Positions 46,645-57,663 are shown, counted from the stretch's first letter. The stretch: 64,000 bases of DNA from Linderina pennispora (GCF_002104995.1 NW_024468254.1:310001-374000); one strand, 5' to 3'. Notes: a model not told the origin generated them from the letters alone. A program made the numbers and translations.

Positions 46645-49089
46645 ATGGCTGACACTATAGACACACGAAGGCAGCATGAGACAGAGGAGCAGGAGCTGCT
46701 GTTGGAGCAGGAGCAGGAGCAGGAACAAGCAGAAGCCCATGTAGTCGACGATGGCAGCAACGAGGCCGAGGATGAGCCGCTGCTGACTCGGCGGCAAATG
46801 CTGCATTCAGCTACACGCCACGTCAAACATCTCCTCGGTATATTGCTGGGTGTCGCCAGCGCTATATTTGGCATGTACATTCTCTACATCATTGCCCACA
46901 TTCCGCGCATGTATCTGATGCTGCGCAATATCGAGCCTGAGCTTGTTGACGCCACGCTTATCGACATAACAGACGACACAGTGAGGTTTGCCGCAACGCT
47001 GCATTTTTCTGGTATCAACCAGCAAGAATTTGTGGTCCCCATGGCCAACATCACTGTTAGACACGGGGAGCAAGATGTCGGGTGGGTGCTAGCCGAGAAC
47101 ATCCTCGTGTCTGGCATGAAGCCGCTGTCTCTCTCCGAGGTGTTCCATGTCACTGACCAAGCGGCGATGACGCGCCTGGTGGCCAGTACATTATCGACCC
47201 GTCGAGCCGCTGTCGATGCGCGCGTGCGAATAGACACAAGCGGATTTGGCAAATATCTGCCCACAGTTTATGCGCGCAGTAGCCTGGATCTTGCGCTGCC
47301 AGAAATGTCTGTAAACGTTACTGTCAGCGATATCAATGGACCCATGGCTGACACAAGGCAAGGGGGAATCACAGCTCGCACGGTTCTACATGTTCAACTA
47401 CCTATGGATGTGGCAGCGGATATCGGCACAGTTGAATTGGTAGCTAGGTATAGCGACGTGGATGTGGCCAGAGTGACGGCTGGACCGACCACGGTCGGTC
47501 GTGGAGGCTATGGAATTGTCCCAGTGGCCATCAATATCCGGCCGATCGCTGGTGACGAGCATGAGTTAGCTCTGGCCAACATGGCGCGACTGATCGGCGC
47601 AGGTCGAGACTTCGACATCCAGATATCGGGTGCCAGCCCAGGCACCTACGATTCTTTGCCCCTCTGGCTGCGTAGCGCTCTTCACAATTCGCCACAGCTG
47701 GTAAGCACTGGAATGGTGCCCGGATCAGTCCGACTGCCATCGCTTGACGCCGCGATCAGGGATGTGATTGCGAGCAAGGTCTATGCATACTGGAGTGCAC
47801 AGGAGAGCTTCAATCCGTGGGTCGGCATCTCTGGACAAACTGTTGTTGAGCTGCCGAACCCAACTAACGCCAACGTCAGCATTGAGATCGAGTCGCTTGT
47901 ACCGAGTCTCGAGTTGGTGGACGAGAATCGGCAGGCGTTTGCAACGCTTGGTCAGCCACAGAAGCCGTTCCGTGTTAAGCAGGTGTCGCCCATGTCGTTT
48001 ATGCTGCTGTGCGACTTTGATCGGATCGGACTAAATGTCATTGAGGGCCACGAGAAGCAGTATACAAAGGCTATCCAACGCGCCATTGCCAACAGGCAGA
48101 TCCTCGGGGGTGTCAACGGCACGATAGACATAATGCTGAAAACGTCGCTGGGCAGGTTGCGCATTGACGCAATGCCCTTCCATGCCATGGTCAACCACAC
48201 ATTTGAACTGCCAGAGGAGCCTGAGGTCGACACTTCCATGCGGCATCGGATACCAGAGGTCGATGTGACGCGAATTGAAATCACCGAAACACGCACAGAC
48301 CTGGTCAGAGCCCAGATTGACCTTGCAGTAACCAACCCATTCAACTATGGCGCTTATATCACCGACCTAGCCCTGAAGGTCAAATATGCAGAGCTTCACA
48401 TTGCGACCGTGGGGTTCAAGGAGCTAAAGGTGAGCAGGGGAGCAAACAGCATTACTGTGTTTGCTGACTTCATCAACCACCCCGATGATCCGCGGCAGCA
48501 GATGTTCTTCTTGGACGTTACCGCTGCGCGCAAGCCTATCTCACTGACTGTTCAGGGATTCCCAAACTGCAGTACAATCGCTCCGCTCGAGGCCTCGCTG
48601 CGCGAGTTCACACAGACATTTAGCGTGGATCTTTCCAAGCTCAAAAACGGAGGAGGCCTGGGCAAGAGCAAGCTCAGCGAGACCCTGCGCGAAGTCATCT
48701 TCCACATGTTTGGCATGACTGCCGAGGCTACGATACACAGCCCGGTATCGGGGGCGAGCATCTGGCTCCAGAGCATCGAGGCTATTGGATACTACAAGGG
48801 TGACATTCCGCTGGGCACACTCGAGCACGACTTTTTGGCAGAGGGCCAAGTGAGCGGTGGCTCGGAATCGGTGTCGCATGGGTTCTTGCTGCCCTTTGAT
48901 TTAGATGTGACGACACCACGGATGCTGATTACTGCTAATGAGACGTCGATTGGGTGGAATGTCATCCGCAAGGCAATTGGCGGTACTCTCGACGTCGACG
49001 TGTTCACCAACATCCAGATCCAGGTCGGAAACGCCCGGTTCAATGTCACAGCCATGGGCAAGAACGCGCCGGTCAAGATTCGCTGGTGA
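46645..49089 (+). CDS. Tag1-like single-pass vacuolar membrane protein
   Basis: An 814-residue type II membrane protein. A Gln/Glu-rich cytosolic tail (1-60) contains E-D-E-P-L-L, a fit to the acidic dileucine signal recognised by AP-3 for vacuole sorting. One transmembrane helix lies at about 62-84, followed by a 730-residue lumenal part. That part has repeated beta-sandwich modules of the LEA2/DUF3712 kind (for example VRFAATLHFSGINQQEFVVPMANITVRHG and VTNPFNYGAYITDLALKVKYAELHI), with several N-x-S/T sites. Yeast Tag1, which helps terminate autophagy at the vacuole, has this topology and family resemblance. Direct orthology is an inference. The ATG at 46645 is preferred over an in-frame TTG one codon earlier. 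Confidence 0.65.
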   Translation: MADTIDTRRQHETEEQELLLEQEQEQEQAEAHVVDDGSNEAEDEPLLTRRQMLHSATRHVKHLLGILLGVASAIFGMYILYIIAHIPRMYLMLRNIEPELVDATLIDITDDTVRFAATLHFSGINQQEFVVPMANITVRHGEQDVGWVLAENILVSGMKPLSLSEVFHVTDQAAMTRLVASTLSTRRAAVDARVRIDTSGFGKYLPTVYARSSLDLALPEMSVNVTVSDINGPMADTRQGGITARTVLHVQLPMDVAADIGTVELVARYSDVDVARVTAGPTTVGRGGYGIVPVAINIRPIAGDEHELALANMARLIGAGRDFDIQISGASPGTYDSLPLWLRSALHNSPQLVSTGMVPGSVRLPSLDAAIRDVIASKVYAYWSAQESFNPWVGISGQTVVELPNPTNANVSIEIESLVPSLELVDENRQAFATLGQPQKPFRVKQVSPMSFMLLCDFDRIGLNVIEGHEKQYTKAIQRAIANRQILGGVNGTIDIMLKTSLGRLRIDAMPFHAMVNHTFELPEEPEVDTSMRHRIPEVDVTRIEITETRTDLVRAQIDLAVTNPFNYGAYITDLALKVKYAELHIATVGFKELKVSRGANSITVFADFINHPDDPRQQMFFLDVTAARKPISLTVQGFPNCSTIAPLEASLREFTQTFSVDLSKLKNGGGLGKSKLSETLREVIFHMFGMTAEATIHSPVSGASIWLQSIEAIGYYKGDIPLGTLEHDFLAEGQVSGGSESVSHGFLLPFDLDVTTPRMLITANETSIGWNVIRKAIGGTLDVDVFTNIQIQVGNARFNVTAMGKNAPVKIRW

Positions 49090-49160
49090 TATGCATCGTC
49101 AATCAGCCGATCACAAGGAATTGGATGGTGCCAGCGTGTCCCATCGCTTGTCTGCTCCAG

Positions 49161-49185
49161 ATTATTATTTATTTATTTATTTATT
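49161..49185 (+). repeat. ATTT tetranucleotide repeat in the SCM3 leader
   Basis: About six units of ATTT/TTTA lie in the 163-bp gap between the Tag1-like gene and SCM3. AT-rich tracts like this often mark fungal core promoters or leaders. Confidence 0.6.
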
Positions 49186-49252
49186 CTCGCCCACCGTTTC
49201 TCTGTACCTTACAATTCGACTTTTTCTCCATTTGTTTTCTTCGAACGCATCA

Positions 49253-50476
49253 ATGTCGCTTCAGCAGTCCAATGAGGACCTTGACAATGTGCGGCAGGCA
49301 AACCATAGACGCTTACTCAACACATTTGAGGCAATTTACGCAAAATACAGCAAGCACGACTGCGACGATGACATTGTCGATATCATGACCGGCGAAATTA
49401 TCGAAGACAACGGAAGACTGCGCAGCCTCAATACCGTCCACATTGGCGACTTTGGCGACCCGACTGGAGGGCTACCTGTCGAACCCGTCAGTATCTTGGA
49501 CAGCGATGAACAGCGCCCCTTGTCAACTGAGACTCTCTTTCAACGGGCGCAACAGGCAACAAGACCACCAAAACGCAAGCACGATTCAGTCTACGACAAG
49601 TCAGCTGGTACATATACGATCCCACAGCGGCCTTGGAAGAGATCGATGGTGCCAAAGTATGACTCTCCGGACTCTGCTGTCACAGAAGATTCGGGCAGCG
49701 AAGAGCGCATTGCGACTGGGATTGAGCAGTACATGAGGATTCTTCGGCGATCATGGGCTGGGATTCAAAAGGCTGAAGGAGAGGAACCAAGACTCTTGGA
49801 GGAGCTGGAAAAGGAGGATATCGAGCTGGATCTGGCCGAATACGAGGAAGAGGAGTCGTATGAGGAGGAGGTAGACTATGAGGAGGAGTATGAAGAAGAA
49901 TATGAAGATGATGAATTGGACGAGGACGAGGACGAGGGTGCAGTATTGGATAATATCGCCTGGCAACACCAGCTCATGGAGTCGCCACGCGTCATGTCGC
50001 CGGTGAATATGAATACGGGTCTCTACCGGGGCTACATGACACCACGGCTGACTTTTACTGGTCCTCACAGCTACAATAGGCTGTCAGGCTACTCGTCGTT
50101 GACAAGGTCAATACTAAGCCCGCTAAGGGGGTCAAGTGCTAGCAGCAGTGTTAGAACGGTAGCTACGATGAGCACGCCACCGATAATCTCGCCACAGGTC
50201 TCGACGGCATTCAAACCCTTCGCTGCCTCGCCGCGAGTATTCTTTGAGCATCCTAGTCCTATTGAGCTAGAACCCAACGCTCAACAGCAGGGCCGGTCTG
50301 ATATAGAAGGCGAAGAGGATGGTGTCAGCATATATTCGGATGATAATCTGCCTGTACTCCCACCCACCGCATTGCAGTATGACCAGAGGTACAGCCCGGA
50401 TTCAGTTGGTAGGTACGATCTGCATGAGGCGATTGATGGCCCCACATACCATACACAAGGCTACGACCAACGGTGA
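49253..50476 (+). CDS. SCM3: Scm3/HJURP CENP-A chaperone
   Basis: A 407-residue kinetochore protein expected to deposit the centromeric histone CENP-A. The conserved Scm3 motif lies at about residues 18-58. It begins NHRRLLNTFEAIYAKYSK, then DDIVDIMTGEIIEDNG and RLRSL, matching the family pattern of an I-x-x-KYS helix followed by DEIDLxTGEIVxDNGHLRSM. A Ser/Thr-rich middle is followed by a strongly acidic Glu/Asp stretch (about 195-230), then a Ser/Pro-rich tail. The ATG at 49253 gives the conserved motif near the N-terminus; the frame extends upstream over the previous gene's end without biological sense. Its presence implies a CENP-A centromere, which Mucorales have lost. Confidence 0.85.
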   Translation: MSLQQSNEDLDNVRQANHRRLLNTFEAIYAKYSKHDCDDDIVDIMTGEIIEDNGRLRSLNTVHIGDFGDPTGGLPVEPVSILDSDEQRPLSTETLFQRAQQATRPPKRKHDSVYDKSAGTYTIPQRPWKRSMVPKYDSPDSAVTEDSGSEERIATGIEQYMRILRRSWAGIQKAEGEEPRLLEELEKEDIELDLAEYEEEESYEEEVDYEEEYEEEYEDDELDEDEDEGAVLDNIAWQHQLMESPRVMSPVNMNTGLYRGYMTPRLTFTGPHSYNRLSGYSSLTRSILSPLRGSSASSSVRTVATMSTPPIISPQVSTAFKPFAASPRVFFEHPSPIELEPNAQQQGRSDIEGEEDGVSIYSDDNLPVLPPTALQYDQRYSPDSVGRYDLHEAIDGPTYHTQGYDQR

Positions 50477-50858
50477 CATCTGCACTTGCTACTTTTGTAA
50501 TATATTAAAACTTCAATGTCTATGCTCGGCAAAGGATTTATTCCAGGTGCATATGCAGTGCAATCCTGTGTCTGTATTTTCCAGTGAAGCCATCGGTATG
50601 CGGTGGGTAGCTCCTCAGCGGTGGTGCTCATGTTGGAATAGGCGGATAGTTCGACTTTCCTATTTGGCTCCTGCTTCTGAGCACTTGATGTGCTGTTGTG
50701 GCTGAAACACCGCAGTGAATGTGGCTGGATTCGCCCTGCATGGCTGCGTTGGTGAACTGTCAACTGGCAATTACTATAAAGTCCTGTGAAGGCAATACAA
50801 GCTCACCATCCCAAACTCTCTTTCTCATCTATTCAGCATCTCACATTGTTGTTTGCAG
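50477..50858. other. spacer between SCM3 and the Sec14-domain gene
   Basis: About 380 bp containing the SCM3 3' region and the next promoter. No gene is supported; frames on the minus strand are short and unrecognised. Confidence 0.55.
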
Positions 50859-52118
50859 ATGTCGGCCAAAAATTCACTCGTAGATAGCTACAAGACAAGG
50901 ACTCCGATTGTTGATGGTAGAGTCGGTCATCTAACCCAAGAGCAGGAGCAAAAACTCAAGCAGCTGTGGTCTAAGCTCTTTGCCCACTTTGAGACCACTT
51001 CGGGCAAAGCCATACCTGTGTTGGACGACCCGTTTGGAGTCGGCAAGCAAGCATGTCTTGACGACACCCCCGAGGAACTTACTGCGTGGTATGCAGCCAA
51101 CACGAGACGCGTCGAGGATGCCAGGTACAGGACAGTGAGCGATGATCTGTATTTGAGTGGCAAGCGCGAGGCTATAGTTCCTAAGGGCTTCAAGCCCTTA
51201 TTTGGAGACAAGCCCAGCGAGCGGTCGTTTCGCAATGCATTCTGGCAGGCAGCGATGACCCACCGGCACCCTGACTCGCTCCTGCTTGGATACCTGGTTG
51301 TTAACGATTGGGATGTGCAGAAGGCATTCGACGCAGTTGCTGCAACTGTCAAGTGGCGCGCGACCCATGCTATCGACAGGCTGATGTGGGAGGGGGAATC
51401 TACCCAGAACCTGCGTTTCCTTGAGCGTGCTTTGGACTATACAGCGGGAAAAGACAAGCTAGGGTGCCCAGTAATCGTGGTGCGCAGTCGTAAATACACG
51501 CCAAAGGAAATATGCAATGAGGTCTGGGAAAAGAGGAGTATTTTCTTGTTGGAACGCACCACACTAATTGCACGTGCTAGTGGCAAGAAGACGCTAATAA
51601 TCAACGACCTGACAGGGTTTGGGATGTCAAACATCGACTACAATGCTTCGAAGGATTCACTGGACAAGCACAGCACTCACTACCCAGATCTGTACCAGCT
51701 GCTGATCCTGCATGTCAACTCACGCCTGTTCTCGGGTGTGTGGAAGGTTGTATCGAAATTGCTCGACCCGGTGACTACTAGCCGAGTCCAGATGACCAGG
51801 AACCTCGACGAGTTGCGCGTCTTTATCGACGATGACCATATCTCGTCCGACATGGGTGGCAGAAACGAGGTCGATTTGGTATACAAGTATCCTACTCGCG
51901 AGGAAAATGCGAAGATGTTCGATACCCAGGGACGGGTCGCTGCAGAGAAAGCGTTTGTGGATGCGGTGGATGCCTTTGAGGCAGGAACTCGGGCATGGTG
52001 CAGCAATGGTGATATCCCCGCCCGTGACAAATTGGCAGCCAGGCTTTACTCAGCGGTGATTGAGCTCGATCCGTACATCCGCTCGCGCTTCCTGCTTGAG
52101 CGCCAGGGGAAAATGTAG
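50859..52118 (+). CDS. Sec14-like CRAL-TRIO phosphatidylinositol-transfer protein
   Basis: A 419-residue protein, likely cytosolic or peripheral on membranes. The N-terminal half contains a CRAL-TRIO-N helical part (QEQEQKLKQLWSKLF), then SERSFRNAFWQAAMTHRHPDSLLLGYLVVNDWDVQKAFDAV-type sequence. The lipid-binding CRAL-TRIO core (about 190-345) contains KLGCPVIVVRSRKY, KKTLIINDLTGFGMSNID, DLYQLLILHVNSRLFSGVWKVV and SRVQMTRNLDELRVFI. The order resembles fungal Csr1/Pdr16-type phosphatidylinositol-transfer proteins. A C-terminal 80-residue helix-rich tail follows. The start at 50859 is the first ATG in the frame; only a TTG precedes it. Intronless. Confidence 0.85.
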   Translation: MSAKNSLVDSYKTRTPIVDGRVGHLTQEQEQKLKQLWSKLFAHFETTSGKAIPVLDDPFGVGKQACLDDTPEELTAWYAANTRRVEDARYRTVSDDLYLSGKREAIVPKGFKPLFGDKPSERSFRNAFWQAAMTHRHPDSLLLGYLVVNDWDVQKAFDAVAATVKWRATHAIDRLMWEGESTQNLRFLERALDYTAGKDKLGCPVIVVRSRKYTPKEICNEVWEKRSIFLLERTTLIARASGKKTLIINDLTGFGMSNIDYNASKDSLDKHSTHYPDLYQLLILHVNSRLFSGVWKVVSKLLDPVTTSRVQMTRNLDELRVFIDDDHISSDMGGRNEVDLVYKYPTREENAKMFDTQGRVAAEKAFVDAVDAFEAGTRAWCSNGDIPARDKLAARLYSAVIELDPYIRSRFLLERQGKM

Positions 52119-52437
52119 GGCGCCAGCGATATTGCCAGCTAGCCTAGATTATGCCACTCAGGATGCAGGTTTCCCGCTATTTCAACATCTGCTGGACTGC
52201 TCGATTGGTGGTGCTTGTTGAAAAGGCCCTCAACAACAATGCAGATAGAGTATTTTACCTAGAAATATATAAAACTGCACCAGGCTCTGTAACGCTAGAA
52301 TCCATCAAGATATTCATCAGTGATTTAGCCCACAAGTGTAACTATGCACCACACACACATACATTTAAAGGCGATCGGCCCCCACAACTGTTTGCGGCGC
52401 TTTATGTTCAATTGTTACCTCTTGTCACACCGCACCA
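52119..52437. other. spacer between the Sec14-domain and MED27 genes
   Basis: About 320 bp. It holds the 3' region of the Sec14-like gene and the MED27 promoter (TATTTTACCTAGAAATATATAA-type AT-rich sequence near 52250-52270). No gene is seen. Confidence 0.5.
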
Positions 52438-53409
52438 ATGTCAAAGCCAGCGGCCACAGCACAGCCTGCCGACACACCCTCGGCAATCTGCGAGCAAAAG
52501 CTCAGTTCCGCTTATGAGCTTTTCAACAGCATCGATCAGCTTGTTGAGAACGCCTACGACGCACATGCCTCTGTCTACAAGGCCTTTGGAGACCTGGCCG
52601 GTGTCAAATCGATCCGCAAGGATGGTTCCGTTAGCGAGGCGGCCACTACAGACATCAAGGGCACTCTGGCAGCACTTCGCACTATGCTGACAACGATCTC
52701 GCAGCACGCCGACGCGCTCACACGTCTGGAGCGTAAGCCGCGGGAGCGCACACTGTCGCCAGAGCTCCAGAAGGTCCTGGACGAGTATGCGCCGTACGTG
52801 CGGCTAATGACCGAGGCACAGAATGTCCGGGCGCTAAGCGACCGGATTTCATCTCCCGTGCGCGAGCTAGCGACATCGGCGATGCGGCTGCAGGAGGGCG
52901 AGTTTGGAGACGGTGTGACTGCCGATCAGCTAAAGGAGCAGATCGAGCAGCTGCAGGAGGCACACCCGGGACTGACGTTCAGGGTGACACCGGTTGTCGA
53001 TCGGATGAGCTCGCTAGTGGTCAGCATTCCGACAGTTGCACAGATGACGCTATCGATGAAGCTGATTGACGGGTCGGCGTGCGAGCTGCAGGTCATTTCG
53101 ATCCAGGTGTGCGGATGCGATGAGCTGGGTCCAGGGTCCAAGTTCAATGTGTTCTTGCGGATCGCGCACGACGCCAATATCATCTGGTTCTCGATCGCTG
53201 CGTTCTCGATCGAGCTCAGACTTGCCAGACTCGTGCTGTGGTTCAGCCTGTTCAAGGATCTGTTCTCCGCTACCTGCTGTGTGTGCAGCCGCCATCTGCA
53301 GATGGACCCACGGACGTCACAGTACCTGCCGCCGATCTGGCGCGGGGTCGACATCAAGACCGATGAGCCCAGCAAGGCGTATCACTACGCATGTGTCGAG
53401 AACTCGTAA
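52438..53409 (+). CDS. MED27: Mediator subunit Med27
   Basis: A 323-residue subunit of the Mediator complex that bridges activators and RNA polymerase II. The N-terminal part is helical (AYELFNSIDQLVENAYDAH). The C-terminal part carries the Med27 signature: F..LFSATCCVCSRHLQ, then LPPIWRGVDIKT and YHYACVEN. It is a Cys-His arrangement expected to bind zinc. A middle beta-rich stretch (VVSIPTVAQMTLSMKLIDGSACELQVISI) fits the family. The ATG at 52438 is the first in the frame with a plausible promoter before it. Intronless. The identification rests on the C-terminal motif, which is highly diagnostic. Confidence 0.8.
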   Translation: MSKPAATAQPADTPSAICEQKLSSAYELFNSIDQLVENAYDAHASVYKAFGDLAGVKSIRKDGSVSEAATTDIKGTLAALRTMLTTISQHADALTRLERKPRERTLSPELQKVLDEYAPYVRLMTEAQNVRALSDRISSPVRELATSAMRLQEGEFGDGVTADQLKEQIEQLQEAHPGLTFRVTPVVDRMSSLVVSIPTVAQMTLSMKLIDGSACELQVISIQVCGCDELGPGSKFNVFLRIAHDANIIWFSIAAFSIELRLARLVLWFSLFKDLFSATCCVCSRHLQMDPRTSQYLPPIWRGVDIKTDEPSKAYHYACVENS

Positions 53410-53566
53410 ACACTGCCAGATCCATGCACAGCGCTTGCCACCTGCGCCATCGCATGCGCCAGCAGCAGCTCTTGCCTTGCTTTAGTGCGGGTGTTGTATG
53501 GTCATTAGGCTGTAATAGGATGCTACACTCGTGTAAAAGTTTGTGGAAGTAAAAGTTTTAAGGCAG

Positions 53567-56500
53567 TCACAGCTGGACATTGAGGGCCTCTGTGTTCAGG
53601 GCCACAACAAGCTTCTTGTAGTCGAACCAGTTGCCCGAGTAGCGCTTCATTTTGACTGTGTGCAGCTGGCCCTGGACGGCTTCGATGAGGACATCAAAAC
53701 GCATCTTGTCCTTGCTCTTGCCCTGCTGCACCGGCGAGTACTCGCACACGTATATGCACGGGCCAGTCTGGCGGTATAGTATCAGCTTGTTCTTCATGAC
53801 AGTCTCCAGCCGATGCCGGATCTCATCCAGCGGCCCCAGCATCGTGAATCGCAGGTTGAACAGGCCCTTGACGTTCGACTTGGCTGGCGCGCTGCCGTTG
53901 CTCGACATGGAATGCGACGTACTCACACGTGTGGTAAGCGCTGGCGGCAGCTGCGGTCCGCCGTTGTTGTTGCTGTGGTTGTTGCTGGGCGAGTATGGCG
54001 ATGGCACGCCAGTCGAGCTCTGGAAACTCTGTGTCGGGTGTAGCCGCAGGGGCGTCAGCTGGCGCGACGACATCACCGACAGCGGCCGCTGTGCCCGCTT
54101 TTTCTGCCCATTACTATTGTCAGCGCCGGTGTTGTTGCTGGAGCTCTCGGCCAGCGGCGGCTCGCGCAGCGGCTCGGACTTGCGGCTGTTCGAGTACCCA
54201 TCAGCCGACAGGAGCCGTGCTGGAGTTGACTGCTGCGTTTTGATCTGCGGACCAAAGTCCGTCTGGCGACGCTGCTGCTGCCTATTTTGCTGCTGCGGTG
54301 GCGGCGACAGAGAATCAGACGACGGCGTAACGTGCAGGTCGGGGTGCGCTGTGGCAGGGCGGCTGCCAAGCAGCTGGTGGGTCTGGCCATGCGATGCTAT
54401 ATGCGACTGGCCCGTCATGGGCCGCTGCGGCGAGCCCTGCGGCAGCTTGGGAACCGGGTGCTGGTCTGACGGGTAATAGCTGGCAATGCGGCCCTTCTGC
54501 GGCGCCTGCCCATTGAGCGATGTCTGCGAGGGCGCCACGCTGAAGCGCTTAAGCGGCTGCTGGAAGAAGCTCATGCGCTTGCGGTTCTGGTCAGGCATCT
54601 GGGACTGCTGCATTGGCGGTATATCGTTGAGGATCTGCGACCGGCGATTTTTTAAGAACGGCATTGATTTGCGCACTTTGGCAAACAGCCTAGACGACCA
54701 GCTTGTGCGCTTGTCATCCTGCAGGAACGGCGACGACGACTCCAGATTGAGTGAGCTGCCCACCGAGATCTGCGCACTGCCAATGCTGCTCTTGCGCATT
54801 CTGGGTGGTCCGTACTGGCTAGTGGCACCGAATGATGGCGATTCGAGGGCAGCAGCCTGCATGGCGTTTGCCGATTCTTTGGGTGCCAGGAACGGGTTGG
54901 TCTGCGGTTGCTGCTGCTGCTGCTGCTGTTGCTGCGCCTGGTATGCGCCTGGCTGCGGTAATGATTTGCCCGGATTTCCGCTGCCGTGCTGTGGCTGCTG
55001 CTGCGCGTCACCACTAAACGAGGGCCCATTTGGTGTGCGCCCTGTTGGGCTCGATGAGTCCCCACCAGAGTACCCAGGAACATAGCTGTGGCGGCTGCGC
55101 GATGTGGGCCGAGATGTGTCGACAGCAATACCTGGCGCTGTCGATGTGCCGGGGCTGCCGCTCCCGTACGCCGAGTCGTTGCTAACTCCTGCGGGTGTCG
55201 CGGTGGTGGGCGCCGTGGCGTTGCTCTTGCGCGACTGCTTTGTGATCTTGCGCCGACGAGACTCCTCAATCAGATGGTAGATGCACACCATGGGTGTCAG
55301 CGCTGTGTCGCTGTGGGCCAGCGCCCGGACCACGTCCTCGGTCTTGTAGTTGTACACAGTCATCTTCTTTAGCGAGAGCTCGTTGGGCTGCAGCACAACG
55401 CTGGGCCGCTGAGGCAGGTGATTGTTGACAGTGCCCTCTGCATCCTTGTTCGTCCAGGGGTGCTCGACAATGCCCTTCATCGAGATCCGCTGGGCCGGGC
55501 GCACGGTCAGCATCTGCTGGAGCAGGTCCTGGGCGTCCTTGCTCAGGAATGGCGGTGTGGTGAAGCGGCCGCGCGAAATTTTGTCGTAGATCTCCTTCAG
55601 GTTCTCGCCCTCGAACGGGGTGCGGCCGCAGAGCATAAAGAACAGAATCACGCCCATACTCCAGATATCGACCTCGGGTCCAGTGTATTTGATGCCGTTG
55701 ACCATCTCGGGCGCAGCGTAGAATGGTGACCCGCAGAATGTTTCGAGCTGTTTGTCCCAATTGAATGTGTTGGCAAAGCCGTAGTCGATAATGCGTATCC
55801 GGTTCTCGCTATCCAGCATCACGTTCTCCAGCTTCAGGTCGCGGTGGATGATGCAGTTGCGGTGCGTGTAGTCCATGGCGCTGACAATCTGACGGAAGAA
55901 CACGCGGGCTTCATTCTCGTGCAGTCGCCCGCGCTTGCGGATGTACTGCAGCAGCTCGCCGCCGCTGTTGTGCTCCATCACGATCATGGTGAACTTTGCC
56001 GTCTGCACAACGTCGTAGAGGCGCACAATGTGCGGGTGGTAAAGCAGCGACAGTAGCTTGATCTCGCGCTCGACGCGGATGTTGTGCTTGTCGGGGCTGC
56101 CACCCTGCGGCGACTTGGGCTTGATGAATTTGAGCGCGAATTTTTGCTTGGTCGTGCGGTGCTCAGCCATGCAGACCTTGCTGAACGTTCCCTTGCCGAG
56201 GGTCTGTTTGATGATGAAGTCACCAATGCGCTGCTCCTTTGGGCCGCTGCGGCTGCCCAGGTGCCGGCCCAGGTCGCGGCGCGATGAGCTGCTTTTGGGG
56301 GGGGCACCACCGGGCCGTAGCTGGTTCGACGCGGGCATGTTGGTATTCTGGTTTGCTGCTGCCGTAGTGGGGGTCTGTAGTTGTCCGTGGGCTGTCAATG
56401 GCCGGGCGTTGGTGGCGCCTATTGTCTCACGTCGCTGGCCGTTGCTCGCGTTGCGCGCGAGGTGGTATGGATCGGCTGCGTTGGCGCCGGCGTGGTCTGG

Positions 56501-57663
56501 AATGAATCTGTTTAACTGTACGGGAGCCAAGGAGCGACGCTTCTGCATATGATTCGCAGCGGCAATCTCGGGCGGCTCGGAGTGCTGATACTAGAATATG
56601 CAAAAACAATGGGGGATGAAAATTAGCAGAGGGGAGAAAGCAGCGGCACTGAAAATAGGATGAGGATTGGGTTTCCGTTGGCACCGAAAAGGCGACGACG
56701 TGTATGAGATAATGGCGGTCAATCGCTTCGTTTGGAGCAAATGGGGAAGGTGTGTTGTTGTGTGCGTGTGTAGAAAGGAGCAAAAACAAATTGGTGCTAT
56801 GAATTGCGCTGGTGCTGGAAATGCAGCAATCGGAGAAAAGAAGCATGGAGCACTGGGTATTAAGAAGGCCGACCGGTTGGGAATAAAAATCGCTCGGTTG
56901 GCTTACACAAAACCCCAGGCTAGGTAAAGCAAATGAAGCACAGCAGTTTGGGCCTGGGGGTGCGCATACAGCTGTGGAAAGTGGGTGTGTAGAATAGAGC
57001 GGCACGATGCGCCCCGCAAGTCCGGGCAGCAGAGTGACGTGCCTGGTTGCGGGCTAGAATGGTGGGCATATTAATCGGCAATTATATCGACAGCCAGGAC
57101 CGAGAGCGCCATAAACCACGAGGGGGCCGGCCTGCCAACAGCAGGCAGCAAGAGCGGGGCATCTAGCAACAACAGCAACAGCAGGGTGTAGCTTACAGCG
57201 GTGAATGCAATGGCGCCTTCGCCCAGATAAGTGGAGAGCAGAAAATAATTGCAGGGCAGAGAAGGGTCAGCTAAGGAGAAGGAGGAAGAGCGAACGAGGC
57301 TGCCTGGTTCTGAATGCTCCTCACCATGAAGGCACCATGTGGTCGGGTGCTACCCGCTCGGTTTTTGGGGACAACATGGGTCAGGCCAACAAAGGCGATG
57401 AAAAATAAAAGCGCCAGCTCGGGTGCGAATCAGTTGGGCTTTTTGGCCCAAATAATCCAGTCTGGCATATAAATAGAAGTCCCAGTTCCATGAAGTAACA
57501 AGTCAGCCAAATAGACGGGGATATAGTGGAGAGCGCGTTCCAGTGAATGCGGGCCAAGAATGGATGCCGCTGGTTCCGTGTACTATACTTGATCGCTTGC
57601 AATGCACGAATGCGAAACGCTACTTACGCTACTCTTTGGTCGGATGCCAGCGGTTGTGGTCAT
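53567..57663 (-). CDS. Kin1/MARK-like AMPK-related Ser/Thr kinase with KA1 domain
   Basis: Best model: exon 1 57628-57663 (MTTTAGIRPKSS) and exon 2 53567-56590, with a 1037-nt intron (GTAAGT donor, TGCTAAT branch, CTAG acceptor); both boundaries are in phase 0. The product is 1019 residues. The kinase domain (about 135-395) has GKGTFSKV, HRDLKLEN, IIDYGFAN (DYG in place of DFG) and TFCGSPFYAAPE with the LKB1-type Thr. A long disordered, Gln/Pro-rich region follows, with CAG-type repeats near 54900-54940. The C-terminal KA1 domain spans the last 100 residues (NLRFTMLGPLDEIRHRLE...). KA1 domains bind acidic membranes, so membrane-localised polarity or septin signalling is likely. If exon 1 is not used, translation could start at 56548. 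A short unspliced form cannot be excluded. Confidence 0.85.
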
